Of a DNA stretch of 5,743 nucleotides, positions 1 to 4,767 are shown in pieces. The notes under the pieces are model-generated. The model was not told the DNA's origin, ran no database searches, and was given only the letters and a program-made list of their open reading frames with translations. The translations under genes were made by a program, and so were the position numbers. Numbering within the stretch: position 1 is the stretch's first letter; each line of letters starts with the position of its first letter. This stretch comes from Lachnospira sp. (lineage in GTDB: Bacteria; Bacillota; Clostridia; Lachnospirales; Lachnospiraceae), in contig JAGAJD010000046.1 in assembly GCA_017626275.1 (NCBI GenBank), positions 1-5,743 on the forward strand, in the 5' to 3' direction.

Positions 1-153
1 GTCTTTAGTGTTGGCACGTCTTACCGCAAGAGTAATAATCTCGGCACCGGCGTCCTTTACGGCAGCATTGATAAGATTCAGATTATATTTGCCTGAACCC
101 AAAATAAAACGGGAAGAAAATTCATGTCCTCCAAGTGTAAAAGTATCATTCAT
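1..153 (-). CDS. thiG: ThiG thiazole synthase, N-terminal part (cut by left edge)
   Basis: Only the first 51 residues are visible; the gene continues past position 1. ThiG is the cytoplasmic TIM-barrel synthase that joins deoxyxylulose 5-phosphate, dehydroglycine (or iminoacetate) and sulfur carried on ThiS thiocarboxylate into the thiazole phosphate of thiamin. Seen here: a short N-terminal strand (FTLGGHEF), the family signature [10 protein letters not shown] at about residues 14-23, and [10 protein letters not shown] at about 37-46, which matches the conserved 'AvRR' segment at the end of the second strand. I chose the ATG at 151-153 because GGAG lies 6 nt upstream (160-163). An in-frame ATG four codons earlier has no good ribosome site. 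It follows thiS by 37 nt in the same direction, the usual order of a thiS-thiG operon, so it is probably expressed from the thiS promoter. The family call is firm; completeness cannot be judged. Confidence 0.93.
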   Translation of the reverse strand, partial: MNDTFTLGGHEFSSRFILGSGKYNLNLINAAVKDAGAEIITLAVRRANTKD

Positions 154-168
154 AGTAATCTCCATTCC

Positions 169-182
169 GCCGCTTTAGCGGC
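169..182 (-). other. Small stem-loop between thiS and thiG
   Basis: The inverted repeat GCCGC-TAAA-GCGGC gives a 5-bp GC-rich stem with a four-base loop in the thiS-thiG message. It lies 5 nt upstream of the thiG ribosome site, just after the thiS stop codon. There is no U-tract, so it is not a terminator. It could adjust thiG translation or message processing. The structure is seen; any role is inference. Confidence 0.45.
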
Positions 183-190
183 ATTTGTTT

Positions 191-391
191 TTATTGTCCG
201 CCGCCCATAAACTGAACGATTTCCATAATATCTCCGTCTTTCAGTCGGGTAGTGTCATATTCATCTTTTTTTAAAATTACTTCGTTTAATTCAATGGCAA
301 TCCTTACGGGATTGTAGCCCTCTTTTTCAAGATATGCTGACACGGTCATGTTTTGGGCATCGGGTGTGTCACAGCCGTTAATTGTAATCAT
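191..391 (-). CDS. thiS: ThiS sulfur carrier protein
   Basis: A 66-residue ubiquitin-fold (beta-grasp) sulfur carrier. In the family, ThiF adenylates the C-terminal glycine, it is converted to a thiocarboxylate, and ThiG uses that sulfur to build the thiamin thiazole. The sequence opens MITINGC, has the VSAYLEKEGYN helix region, the segment IAIELNEVILKKDEY typical of ThiS, and closes with DGDIMEIVQFMGGGQ. Length is normal for the family (about 64-70). The start is the ATG at 389-391, with GGAGG at 400-404 and 8 nt spacing. A longer reading from an upstream TTG would bury that ribosome site inside the gene, so I reject it. One oddity: the functional GG is followed by a third G and a terminal Gln, whereas characterised ThiS proteins end at the glycine. 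The gene is first in the operon, behind its own promoter and a structured leader, with thiG 37 nt downstream. Confidence 0.95.
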   Translation of the reverse strand: MITINGCDTPDAQNMTVSAYLEKEGYNPVRIAIELNEVILKKDEYDTTRLKDGDIMEIVQFMGGGQ

Positions 392-443
392 AGAAAAATC
401 CTCCAATTATTAATTTAGAAGTCCGTCAAAAAGGTGCAGCGGC

Positions 444-463
444 TAAGCATGCATTAATGCTTA
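444..463 (-). other. Leader stem-loop downstream of the thiS attenuator hairpin
   Basis: A perfect 7-bp inverted repeat, TAAGCAT and ATGCTTA, with a 6-nt loop. In the thiS transcript it falls just after the U-tract of the main leader hairpin and about 40 nt before the ribosome site. It is AT-rich and has no U-tract of its own, so it is more likely part of the leader fold than a second terminator. Adjacent bases 433-440 can pair with the loop region of the main hairpin (493-500). Confidence 0.45.
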
Positions 464-469
464 TAAAAC

Positions 470-529
470 AAAAAAAGACCGCACGAAAGGAAGCTACACC
501 CGCGGTGGTGTACCCCATCGTGCGGTCTT
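470..529 (-). ncRNA. Structured thiS leader with terminator-type hairpin (candidate cis-regulatory RNA)
   Basis: In the thiS transcript, a perfect 12-bp stem (bases 518-529 with 475-486) is followed directly by seven U residues (470-476), the form of an intrinsic terminator. Its 31-nt loop holds a second perfect 6-bp hairpin (507-512 with 495-500, loop 501-506). The element starts about 20 nt after the predicted transcription start and lies about 80 nt before the thiS ribosome site, so it sits where an attenuator would act. It lacks the TPP riboswitch core (no CUGAGA box) and the long specifier region of a T-box. I recall a computationally predicted 'thiS motif' RNA found upstream of thiS genes, but I cannot confirm from sequence alone that this is a member. 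Hairpin and position are seen; the regulatory role is inferred. Confidence 0.6.
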
Positions 530-554
530 AATAATGACGAACACTCTGTAAGCT

Positions 555-582
555 ATGATAGCATAAAAAAGCGGTTTGTCAA
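555..582 (-). promoter_or_regulatory. Promoter of the thiS-thiG operon
   Basis: On the minus strand, a perfect -35 TTGACA (577-582), a 16-bp spacer and -10 TATCAT (555-560). The -10 is preceded by TGC, giving an extended -10 element. Transcription should start near 548, leaving a leader of about 157 nt before the thiS start. The odd palindrome GCTAT-G-ATAGC (552-562) covers the -10 and could be a protein site. This is a strong vegetative (sigma-A type) promoter by sequence. Confidence 0.75.
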
Positions 583-588
583 GAAAAT

Positions 589-619
589 TTGAACAAAATG
601 ATAAAAGGTGTGGTACAAT
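589..619 (+). promoter_or_regulatory. Probable promoter of the GntR regulator gene
   Basis: A -10 TACAAT (614-619) preceded by TGG, an extended -10 element, with a possible -35 TTGAAC (589-594) at a long 19-bp spacing. The extended -10 may compensate for the spacing. The start would be near 626, giving a leader of about 27 nt. The -35 lies only 6 bp from the divergent thiS -35, so the two promoters sit back to back. No copy of the CATCAGATG box is present here, so simple autorepression through that box is not indicated at this promoter. Confidence 0.55.
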
Positions 620-652
620 TACATTAATTACAGATTGAAGGGATGATAAACT

Positions 653-1363
653 ATGAGCGGATTTGCCAATTTGAAGAGCAGCCTTCTGGCAGAACAGGTG
701 CAGGAGGAAATTTATCAATATATATTAAAAACCCCGGTTGAGGTGGGAGCGAAGCTGCCCAATGAATTTGAATTGGGAAAACTGTTTGGGGTGGGACGAA
801 GTACGGTTCGTGAGGCAGTAAAGCTGTTAAGTTCCAGAGGAATTGTGGAAGTGAGACAGGGTTCGGGAACGTATGTAGTCAGAACTACACCGCTGGATTT
901 AGATCCATTAGGTTTGACCGCCTTGGAGGACAAAATGTCGTTGGCATTGGATTTAGTTGAGGTGAGGTTGATATTGGAACCGGGGATTGCGGAAATGGCA
1001 GCTCTGAAAGCGTCAAAAGAGGATATTGAACAGTTAATAAAGTTGTGTGATAAAGTTGAATATCAGATTCGTAATGAAATTCCATACATCGAAAGTGATA
1101 TTGCGTTTCATACCTGTGTGGCAATGTGTTCTAAGAATAAAGTAGTAGAGCAGTTAATTCCTGTTATTGATACTGCGGTTATGATGTTTGTTAATGTGAC
1201 ACATAAGAAACTGATAGAAGAAACAATTATGACACATCGAAACATAACAGAGGCTATTGCTGCACATGATCCGTTAGGGGCAAAGACAGCCATGACAATG
1301 CATCTTACATTTAATAGGAATGCAATTAAAAAGTTAATAGAAGAATCTAAAGACATCAGATGA
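653..1363 (+). CDS. GntR family transcriptional regulator, FadR/FCD subfamily
   Basis: A 236-residue DNA-binding regulator. Residues 10-76 form the GntR winged helix-turn-helix: LPNEFELGKLFGVGRSTVRE (35-54), the LLSSRGIVEV segment and the wing RQGSGTYVV. Residues 96-230 form an all-helical FCD ligand domain, with VEVRLILEPGIAEMAA at its start. The FCD metal-site pattern is kept: Asp149 and His153 (SDIAFH), His195 and His217, so a metal-assisted carboxylate effector is plausible. The start ATG has AAGGGA 9 nt upstream. The gene is transcribed away from thiS and lies just upstream of a dehydratase-permease operon in the same direction. By family precedent it is a repressor induced by a sugar acid or its 2-keto-3-deoxy derivative. 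Its last four codons plus stop overlap one copy of the putative operator. The specific paralogue name cannot be given. Confidence 0.93.
   Translation: MSGFANLKSSLLAEQVQEEIYQYILKTPVEVGAKLPNEFELGKLFGVGRSTVREAVKLLSSRGIVEVRQGSGTYVVRTTPLDLDPLGLTALEDKMSLALDLVEVRLILEPGIAEMAALKASKEDIEQLIKLCDKVEYQIRNEIPYIESDIAFHTCVAMCSKNKVVEQLIPVIDTAVMMFVNVTHKKLIEETIMTHRNITEAIAAHDPLGAKTAMTMHLTFNRNAIKKLIEESKDIR
1353..1363. promoter_or_regulatory. CATCAGATG box 1, overlapping the gntR stop codon
   Basis: ACATCAGATGA, containing the odd palindrome CATC-A-GATG centred at 1358. It coincides with the last codons (GAC ATC AGA) and the TGA stop of the regulator gene. Fifteen bases (1349-1363) are identical to 1498-1512, which carries box 2. 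It lies about 170 bp upstream of the predicted start of the dehydratase operon, so it could be an auxiliary operator used in looping. Being coding sequence, it is the least certain of the three copies. Confidence 0.45.
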
Positions 1364-1381
1364 CTTTGGAGCGATTTTTTG

Positions 1382-1431
1382 AAAATATGGTGATTGATGA
1401 GATGAAAAAGCTTATTAATCACCATATTTTT
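1382..1431 (+). terminator. Terminator hairpin after the gntR gene
   Basis: A perfect 14-bp inverted repeat (1382-1395 with 1417-1430). It extends inward by six more pairs, two of them G-U, to a 20-bp stem with a 9-nt loop (1402-1410). The right arm ends in a run of five T (1427-1431), giving a moderate U-tract. It starts 18 nt after the gntR stop codon and lies upstream of the next promoter, so it probably ends the gntR transcript. The stem is AT-rich and unusually long. Confidence 0.65.
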
Positions 1432-1493
1432 GTGCAGAATTACCAATAAAATCATATAAAACATGCTAAAAAGTAGAACTATGCCCAAATGAC

Positions 1494-1522
1494 TTGCAAA
1501 GACATCAGATGAATGTTACTAT
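1494..1522 (+). promoter_or_regulatory. Promoter of the dehydratase-permease operon
   Basis: A -35 TTGCAA (1494-1499), an ideal 17-bp spacer and -10 TACTAT (1517-1522), with predicted start near 1529 and a leader of about 74 nt. The spacer is almost filled by a copy of the CATCAGATG palindrome (1503-1511), and another copy follows the start. That is the layout of a promoter blocked by a repressor bound on top of it. Confidence 0.7.
1502..1512. promoter_or_regulatory. CATCAGATG box 2, in the promoter spacer (putative GntR operator)
   Basis: ACATCAGATGA centred at 1507, lying wholly between the -35 and -10 of the dehydratase promoter, about 22 bp upstream of the predicted start. A protein here would exclude RNA polymerase. 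It is spaced 33 bp (about three helical turns) from box 3, so both face the same side of the DNA. The upstream FCD-type GntR is the obvious candidate binder. The core differs from the GT...AC pattern common for FadR-type operators, so the assignment rests on position and repetition. Confidence 0.65.
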
Positions 1523-1534
1523 AAGGCTACAAGA

Positions 1535-1545
1535 ACATCAGATGA
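1535..1545. promoter_or_regulatory. CATCAGATG box 3, just after the transcription start (putative GntR operator)
   Basis: ACATCAGATGA centred at 1540, about 11 bp downstream of the predicted start, identical to boxes 1 and 2 over 11 bases. Together with box 2 it brackets the -10 and start, as expected for a dimer-of-dimers or cooperative repressor site. Confidence 0.6.
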
Positions 1546-1572
1546 CTGAAAACGCGATAATATTAATTTTAA

Positions 1573-1587
1573 TGCTGTAAAACAGCA
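1573..1587 (+). other. Leader stem-loop just upstream of the dehydratase ribosome site
   Basis: TGCTGT-AAA-ACAGCA is a perfect 6-bp inverted repeat with a 3-nt loop in the mRNA leader, ending 5 nt before the GGAGG ribosome site at 1593-1597. It may keep the ribosome site unpaired or protect the 5' end. The structure is seen; any function is inferred. Confidence 0.35.
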
Positions 1588-1602
1588 GAAATGGAGGTTA
1601 AT

Positions 1603-3324
1603 ATGGAACTTAACAGCCAAAGAGTCAGAGCATTGGCACCGGAAAATGATCCTTTAAAAATTGGAATGGGCTGGACAATACAGGATTTGGACAAACCACA
1701 GATTATGGTAGAGAGTACCTTTGGTGACAGCCATCCGGGAAGCGCGCATCTTGATAAATTTGTGGCAGAGGCATTAAGAGGAATTACAGATGCAGGCGGC
1801 AAGGGAGCAAGATATTATACTACGGATATTTGTGACGGGATTGCTCAGGGACATGACGGTATTAACTACTCATTGGCACATAGGGATATGATTGCCAATA
1901 TGATTGAAATTCATGGCAACTCAACGGGTTTTGACGGCGGCGTATTTATTGCAAGCTGTGATAAATCTGTTCCGGCTTGTCTTATGGGGCTGGCAAGACT
2001 TGATATGCCATCAATTGTGATTACAGGCGGTGTTATGGATGCAGGACCGGATTTGCTGACATTAGAGCAGATTGGTGCATATTCGGCAATGTGCCAGCGT
2101 GGAGAAATCACGGAAGAAAAGCTTACATACTATAAACATCATGCGTGTCCGTCCTGCGGTGCATGTTCATTTATGGGTACGGCGTCTACAATGCAGATTA
2201 TGGCGGAAGCTTTAGGACTTATGCTTCCGGGTTCAGCACTGATGCCGGCAACATGTGAGGATTTGAAGGAGATGGCTTATAGGGCAGGAAAACAGGTATT
2301 AGAGCTTGTAAAGAAAAATATAAAGGTCAGCGATATTGCAACAAAAGAAGCATTTGAAAATGCGATTATGGTGCATGCGGCAATCTCAGGTTCGACCAAT
2401 TCTCTGCTGCATATTCCGGCGATTGCGCATGAGCTTGGCATTGAAATTGATTCAGATACTTTTGACAGAATGCACAAAGGAGCGCATTATCTTTTGGATA
2501 TCAGACCGGCAGGAAAGTGGCCCGCACAGTTCTTCTATTATGCAGGCGGTGTTCCGGCTGTTATGGAAGAGATTAATTCAATGCTGCATTTAGATGTCAT
2601 GACAGTAACAGGAAAGACGTTGGGTGAAAATCTGGAAGAGTTAAAGAAAAACGGTTTTTATGATAAGTGTGAGTCTTATCTTAAAAAATGGAATTTAAAA
2701 AGAACAGATGTTATCAGAACATTTGATGAGCCGATAGGAACAAATGGCACAGTGGCAATTTTAAAAGGAAATCTTGCACCGGAGGGTTCTGTTGTAAAAC
2801 ATTCTGCAGTGCCAAAAGAAATGTTTCAGGCTGTTCTTCGTGCAAAGCCGTTTGACTGTGAGGAAGATGCTATTTCAGCAGTGTTATCCCATAAAATACA
2901 GCCGGGCGACGCAGTATTTATTCGCTATGAGGGACCAAAGGGTTCGGGTATGCCGGAAATGTTCTATACCACAGAAGCAATTTCGTCCGATGCACAGCTT
3001 GGCAAATCTATTGCTTTGATTACGGACGGAAGATTTTCAGGGGCGTCCAAAGGCCCTGCTATCGGGCATGTTTCTCCGGAAGCGGCAGATGGCGGACCGA
3101 TTGCATTGGTCGAAGAGGACGACTTGATTAAGATTGATATTCCGGGAAGAATTTTGGAAATTGTTGGTGTTAAAGGGGAGCGTCTTTCAAAAGAAGAGGT
3201 TGACAAAATTCTTGCAGAGCGAAGAAAGCAGTGGAAACCAAAGTCACCGAAATATCAAAAGGGTGTATTAAAAAATTATTCAGAACATGCTGTATCGCCA
3301 ATGAAGGGCGGATACATGGTATAA
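1603..3324 (+). CDS. IlvD/Edd family dehydratase, probably for a sugar acid (aldonate)
   Basis: A 573-residue Fe-S dehydratase. The family removes water from 2,3-dihydroxy acids: dihydroxy-isovalerate (IlvD), 6-phosphogluconate (Edd), or free aldonates to 2-keto-3-deoxy acids. Visible motifs: DICDGIAQGHDGINYS (75-90), SCDKSVPAC (118-126), HACPSCGACSFMGTASTM (180-197), SGSTNSLLHIPAI (262-274), EGPKGSGMPEM (443-453), and DGRFSG (475-480) carrying the likely catalytic Ser479. Likely cluster ligands are Cys119 and Cys188, possibly Cys77. The first Cys of the [2Fe-2S] subgroup (PCN/PCH) is Gly46 here (HPGSAHL), as in oxygen-sensitive IlvD types. MGTASTM, rather than the TANTM of true dihydroxyacid dehydratases, together with the GntR and GntP neighbours, favours a sugar-acid substrate. 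The start at 1603 is set by GGAGG at 1593-1597; an ATG at 1591 would place that site inside the gene. Automated pipelines would probably call it ilvD. Family is certain, substrate is not. Confidence 0.92.
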   Translation: MELNSQRVRALAPENDPLKIGMGWTIQDLDKPQIMVESTFGDSHPGSAHLDKFVAEALRGITDAGGKGARYYTTDICDGIAQGHDGINYSLAHRDMIANMIEIHGNSTGFDGGVFIASCDKSVPACLMGLARLDMPSIVITGGVMDAGPDLLTLEQIGAYSAMCQRGEITEEKLTYYKHHACPSCGACSFMGTASTMQIMAEALGLMLPGSALMPATCEDLKEMAYRAGKQVLELVKKNIKVSDIATKEAFENAIMVHAAISGSTNSLLHIPAIAHELGIEIDSDTFDRMHKGAHYLLDIRPAGKWPAQFFYYAGGVPAVMEEINSMLHLDVMTVTGKTLGENLEELKKNGFYDKCESYLKKWNLKRTDVIRTFDEPIGTNGTVAILKGNLAPEGSVVKHSAVPKEMFQAVLRAKPFDCEEDAISAVLSHKIQPGDAVFIRYEGPKGSGMPEMFYTTEAISSDAQLGKSIALITDGRFSGASKGPAIGHVSPEAADGGPIALVEEDDLIKIDIPGRILEIVGVKGERLSKEEVDKILAERRKQWKPKSPKYQKGVLKNYSEHAVSPMKGGYMV

Positions 3325-3364
3325 AAGCAAAAATGTATAGTGTATGAAAGGAAGGTGCATTTTT

Positions 3365-4297
3365 ATGACAGAAACTGTTGCATTAGATTCTACAAGATTA
3401 ATTATTGCCGCACTGGTGGGGTTGGCACTGTTGCTGCTGCTGATTATTAAGTTTAAGGTTCAGGCGGTAATTGCAATTTTAGTTGGAGCTGTAACTATTG
3501 GACTTGTGGCAGGTATGCCTTTTACGGAGATTATTAGCTCTGTAAACGAAGGAATAGGAAACACGTTAAAGAGTATTGCACTGCTGGTAGGTCTTGGTTC
3601 TATGTTTGGTGCAATTCTGGAGGTATCAGGCGGTGCGCAGACACTTGCGGTTACTATGGTTAATCGCTTTGGTGACAAAAAGGCTGCGTGGGCATTGGGT
3701 ATTACGGGTCTTATTATAGCAATGCCTGTATTCTTTGATGCCGGACTGATTATTCTGATTCCATTGGCATTTTCTCTTGCAAAGAAGACGAAGCGTTCTT
3801 CATTGTATTATGCAATTCCGCTTCTTGCAGGACTTGCGGTAGGACATGCATTTATTCCGCCGACACCTGGACCGGTGCTTGTAGCCTCTATGTTAAATGT
3901 AGACCTCGGCTGGGTAATTCTCATTGGAGTATGCTGTGGTATCGTGGCTATGATTGTTGCAGGTCCGGTATGGGGTTCTATCTGCGGAAAGAAATACATG
4001 ATTCCGGTTCCTGAACATGTTGCTAATCAGCAGGATTTTGATGAATCAAAGCTTCCGAAGTTTTGGACAATCGTTGGAATTATACTGATTCCGCTGGTAC
4101 TCATTATCCTTAATTCTGTTGCAAAGGTAGTTCCTGCCATGAGCGGTATTCAGCCGATTTTAGGCTTCCTTGGCGAACCGTTTGTTGCATTAACAATCGC
4201 AACTATTGTTGCAATGATTATTCTGGGATACCGTCATGGATATAACAGTGAGGAACTGGAAAAGATTATGACAAATCGCTTGAACCGGCAGGTATGA
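3365..4297 (+). CDS. GntP-type permease, N-terminal fragment as read
   Basis: The 310-residue product that would be made if the frameshift is real: the first 303 residues match the family and the last seven (NRLNRQV) are out of frame. It keeps the first two thirds of the membrane segments, including the PPTPGP motif, but lacks the conserved C-terminal third, so it is unlikely to transport alone. Its TGA stop overlaps the ATG of the second fragment (ATGA, 4294-4297). Confidence 0.7.
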   Translation: MTETVALDSTRLIIAALVGLALLLLLIIKFKVQAVIAILVGAVTIGLVAGMPFTEIISSVNEGIGNTLKSIALLVGLGSMFGAILEVSGGAQTLAVTMVNRFGDKKAAWALGITGLIIAMPVFFDAGLIILIPLAFSLAKKTKRSSLYYAIPLLAGLAVGHAFIPPTPGPVLVASMLNVDLGWVILIGVCCGIVAMIVAGPVWGSICGKKYMIPVPEHVANQQDFDESKLPKFWTIVGIILIPLVLIILNSVAKVVPAMSGIQPILGFLGEPFVALTIATIVAMIILGYRHGYNSEELEKIMTNRLNRQV

Positions 4298-4719
4298 TTT
4301 TGTTAGTAACAGCCAGTGGTGGTGTCCTTCGCTATATGCTTCAGAATTCAGGTCTGGGTGAAGTGATTGGAAATGCAGTTTCCTCTGCGGCGCTTCCAAT
4401 GGTAGTTGTGGCATTTATTGTGGCGGCACTTGTGCGAATTTCCGTTGGTTCTTCAACGGTTGCTATGACAATGGCAGCAGGTATTATTGCGGCAATGCCG
4501 GGAATTGCAGAGCTTTCTCCAATCTATCTTGCATGTGTGACGGCTGCTATCGCCGGGGGTGCAACCGTTTGTTCACACTTTAATGATTCCGGCTTCTGGC
4601 TTGTAAAGTCACTGGTGGGCATGGATGAAAAGACAACATTAAAGACATGGACGATTATGGAAACGCTGGTAGGCGGAACGGGATTTATCGTAGCATTGAT
4701 TATTTCAATATTTGCATAA
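4294..4719 (+). CDS. GntP-type permease, C-terminal fragment as read
   Basis: A 141-residue open frame that supplies the last third of the permease, with VRISVGSSTVAMTMAAGI, CSHFNDSGFW and TWTIMETLVGGTGF. Its first ATG is simply the family Met in PAGMI. It has no separate ribosome site (only AGGT touching the ATG), so it would be translated only by reinitiation at the ATGA overlap. I regard it as the tail of the broken gene, not an independent protein. Confidence 0.65.
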   Translation: MILLVTASGGVLRYMLQNSGLGEVIGNAVSSAALPMVVVAFIVAALVRISVGSSTVAMTMAAGIIAAMPGIAELSPIYLACVTAAIAGGATVCSHFNDSGFWLVKSLVGMDEKTTLKTWTIMETLVGGTGFIVALIISIFA

Positions 4720-4726
4720 TTAATTG

Positions 4727-4763
4727 AAGGCAGGCAATGGCGGGATATGTCATTGCCTGCCTT
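4727..4763 (+). terminator. Terminator of the dehydratase-permease operon
   Basis: A perfect 13-bp inverted repeat (4727-4739 with 4751-4763), GC-rich at its centre, with an 11-nt loop. It begins 7 nt after the permease stop and ends 4 nt before the stop of the convergent peptidase gene. The T-tract after it is short (CCTTTGTG), so termination may be modest. As a near-symmetric stem between convergent genes it could serve both strands. It also ends the operon, so no KDG kinase or aldolase follows. Confidence 0.75.
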
Positions 4764-4767
4764 TGTG

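Larger units (their letters stand above)
3365..4719 (+). pseudogene. gntP: GntP-family gluconate-type permease, disrupted by a single-base frameshift
   Basis: An inner-membrane permease of the Gnt family (gluconate and related hydroxy acids, proton symport). The intact product would be 451 residues, normal for the family, with about 12-14 hydrophobic segments. Signatures include GLGSMFGAILEVSGGAQTL (76-94), PVFFDAGLIILIPLAFSLAK (121-140), GHAFIPPTPGPV (160-171), VRISVGSSTVAM and GGATVCSHFNDSGFW in the last third. After residue 303 (KIMT) the frame runs into NRLNRQV and stops at 4297. The next frame carries on without loss as KSLEPAGMILLVTASGG, the expected family continuation. One missing A in the run at 4273-4275 explains everything; no other lesion is seen, so the break is recent or a sequencing error. 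The start at 3365 has AGGAAGG 9 nt upstream. It follows the dehydratase by 40 nt and shares its promoter. Confidence 0.9.

Noticed and set aside
485..505. preQ1-like string AGCTACACCC on the plus strand
   Set aside because: It is on the strand opposite to the thiS transcript, no A-rich 3' pairing segment follows, and the plus-strand hairpin lacks a U-tract.
470..548. T-box riboswitch in the thiS leader, suggested by the ACCGCGGG string
   Set aside because: The leader upstream of the hairpin is only about 20 nt, with no specifier stem, and the GGUGG bulge sequence is not present in the right order.
392..548. TPP riboswitch upstream of thiS
   Set aside because: No CUGAGA or ACCUGAUCUGG-like core was found on the minus strand between promoter and start codon.
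494..718. Minus-strand 74-residue open frame across the thiS-gntR intergenic region
   Set aside because: It overlaps both promoters and the leader hairpin, has no ribosome site and no family resemblance.
885..1488. Minus-strand open frames opposite gntR (885-1124 and 1108-1488)
   Set aside because: They are shadows of a well-supported gene, without ribosome sites or recognisable domains; the second is hydrophobic only because of the complement of the FCD helices.
1547..1560. CcpA cre-like site TGAAAACGCGATAA in the dehydratase leader
   Set aside because: Two mismatches at conserved cre positions; plausible for a sugar-acid operon but not strong enough to list.
1591..1602. Dehydratase start four codons earlier (ATG at 1591)
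   Set aside because: It has no ribosome site, and its second and third codons form the GGAGG site used by the ATG at 1603.
4262..4297. Programmed -1 frameshift in the permease gene
   Set aside because: No X XXY YYZ slippery heptamer is present at the shift point (codons ATG ACA AAT) and no stimulatory ribosome site or strong hairpin is evident. A one-base deletion is simpler.
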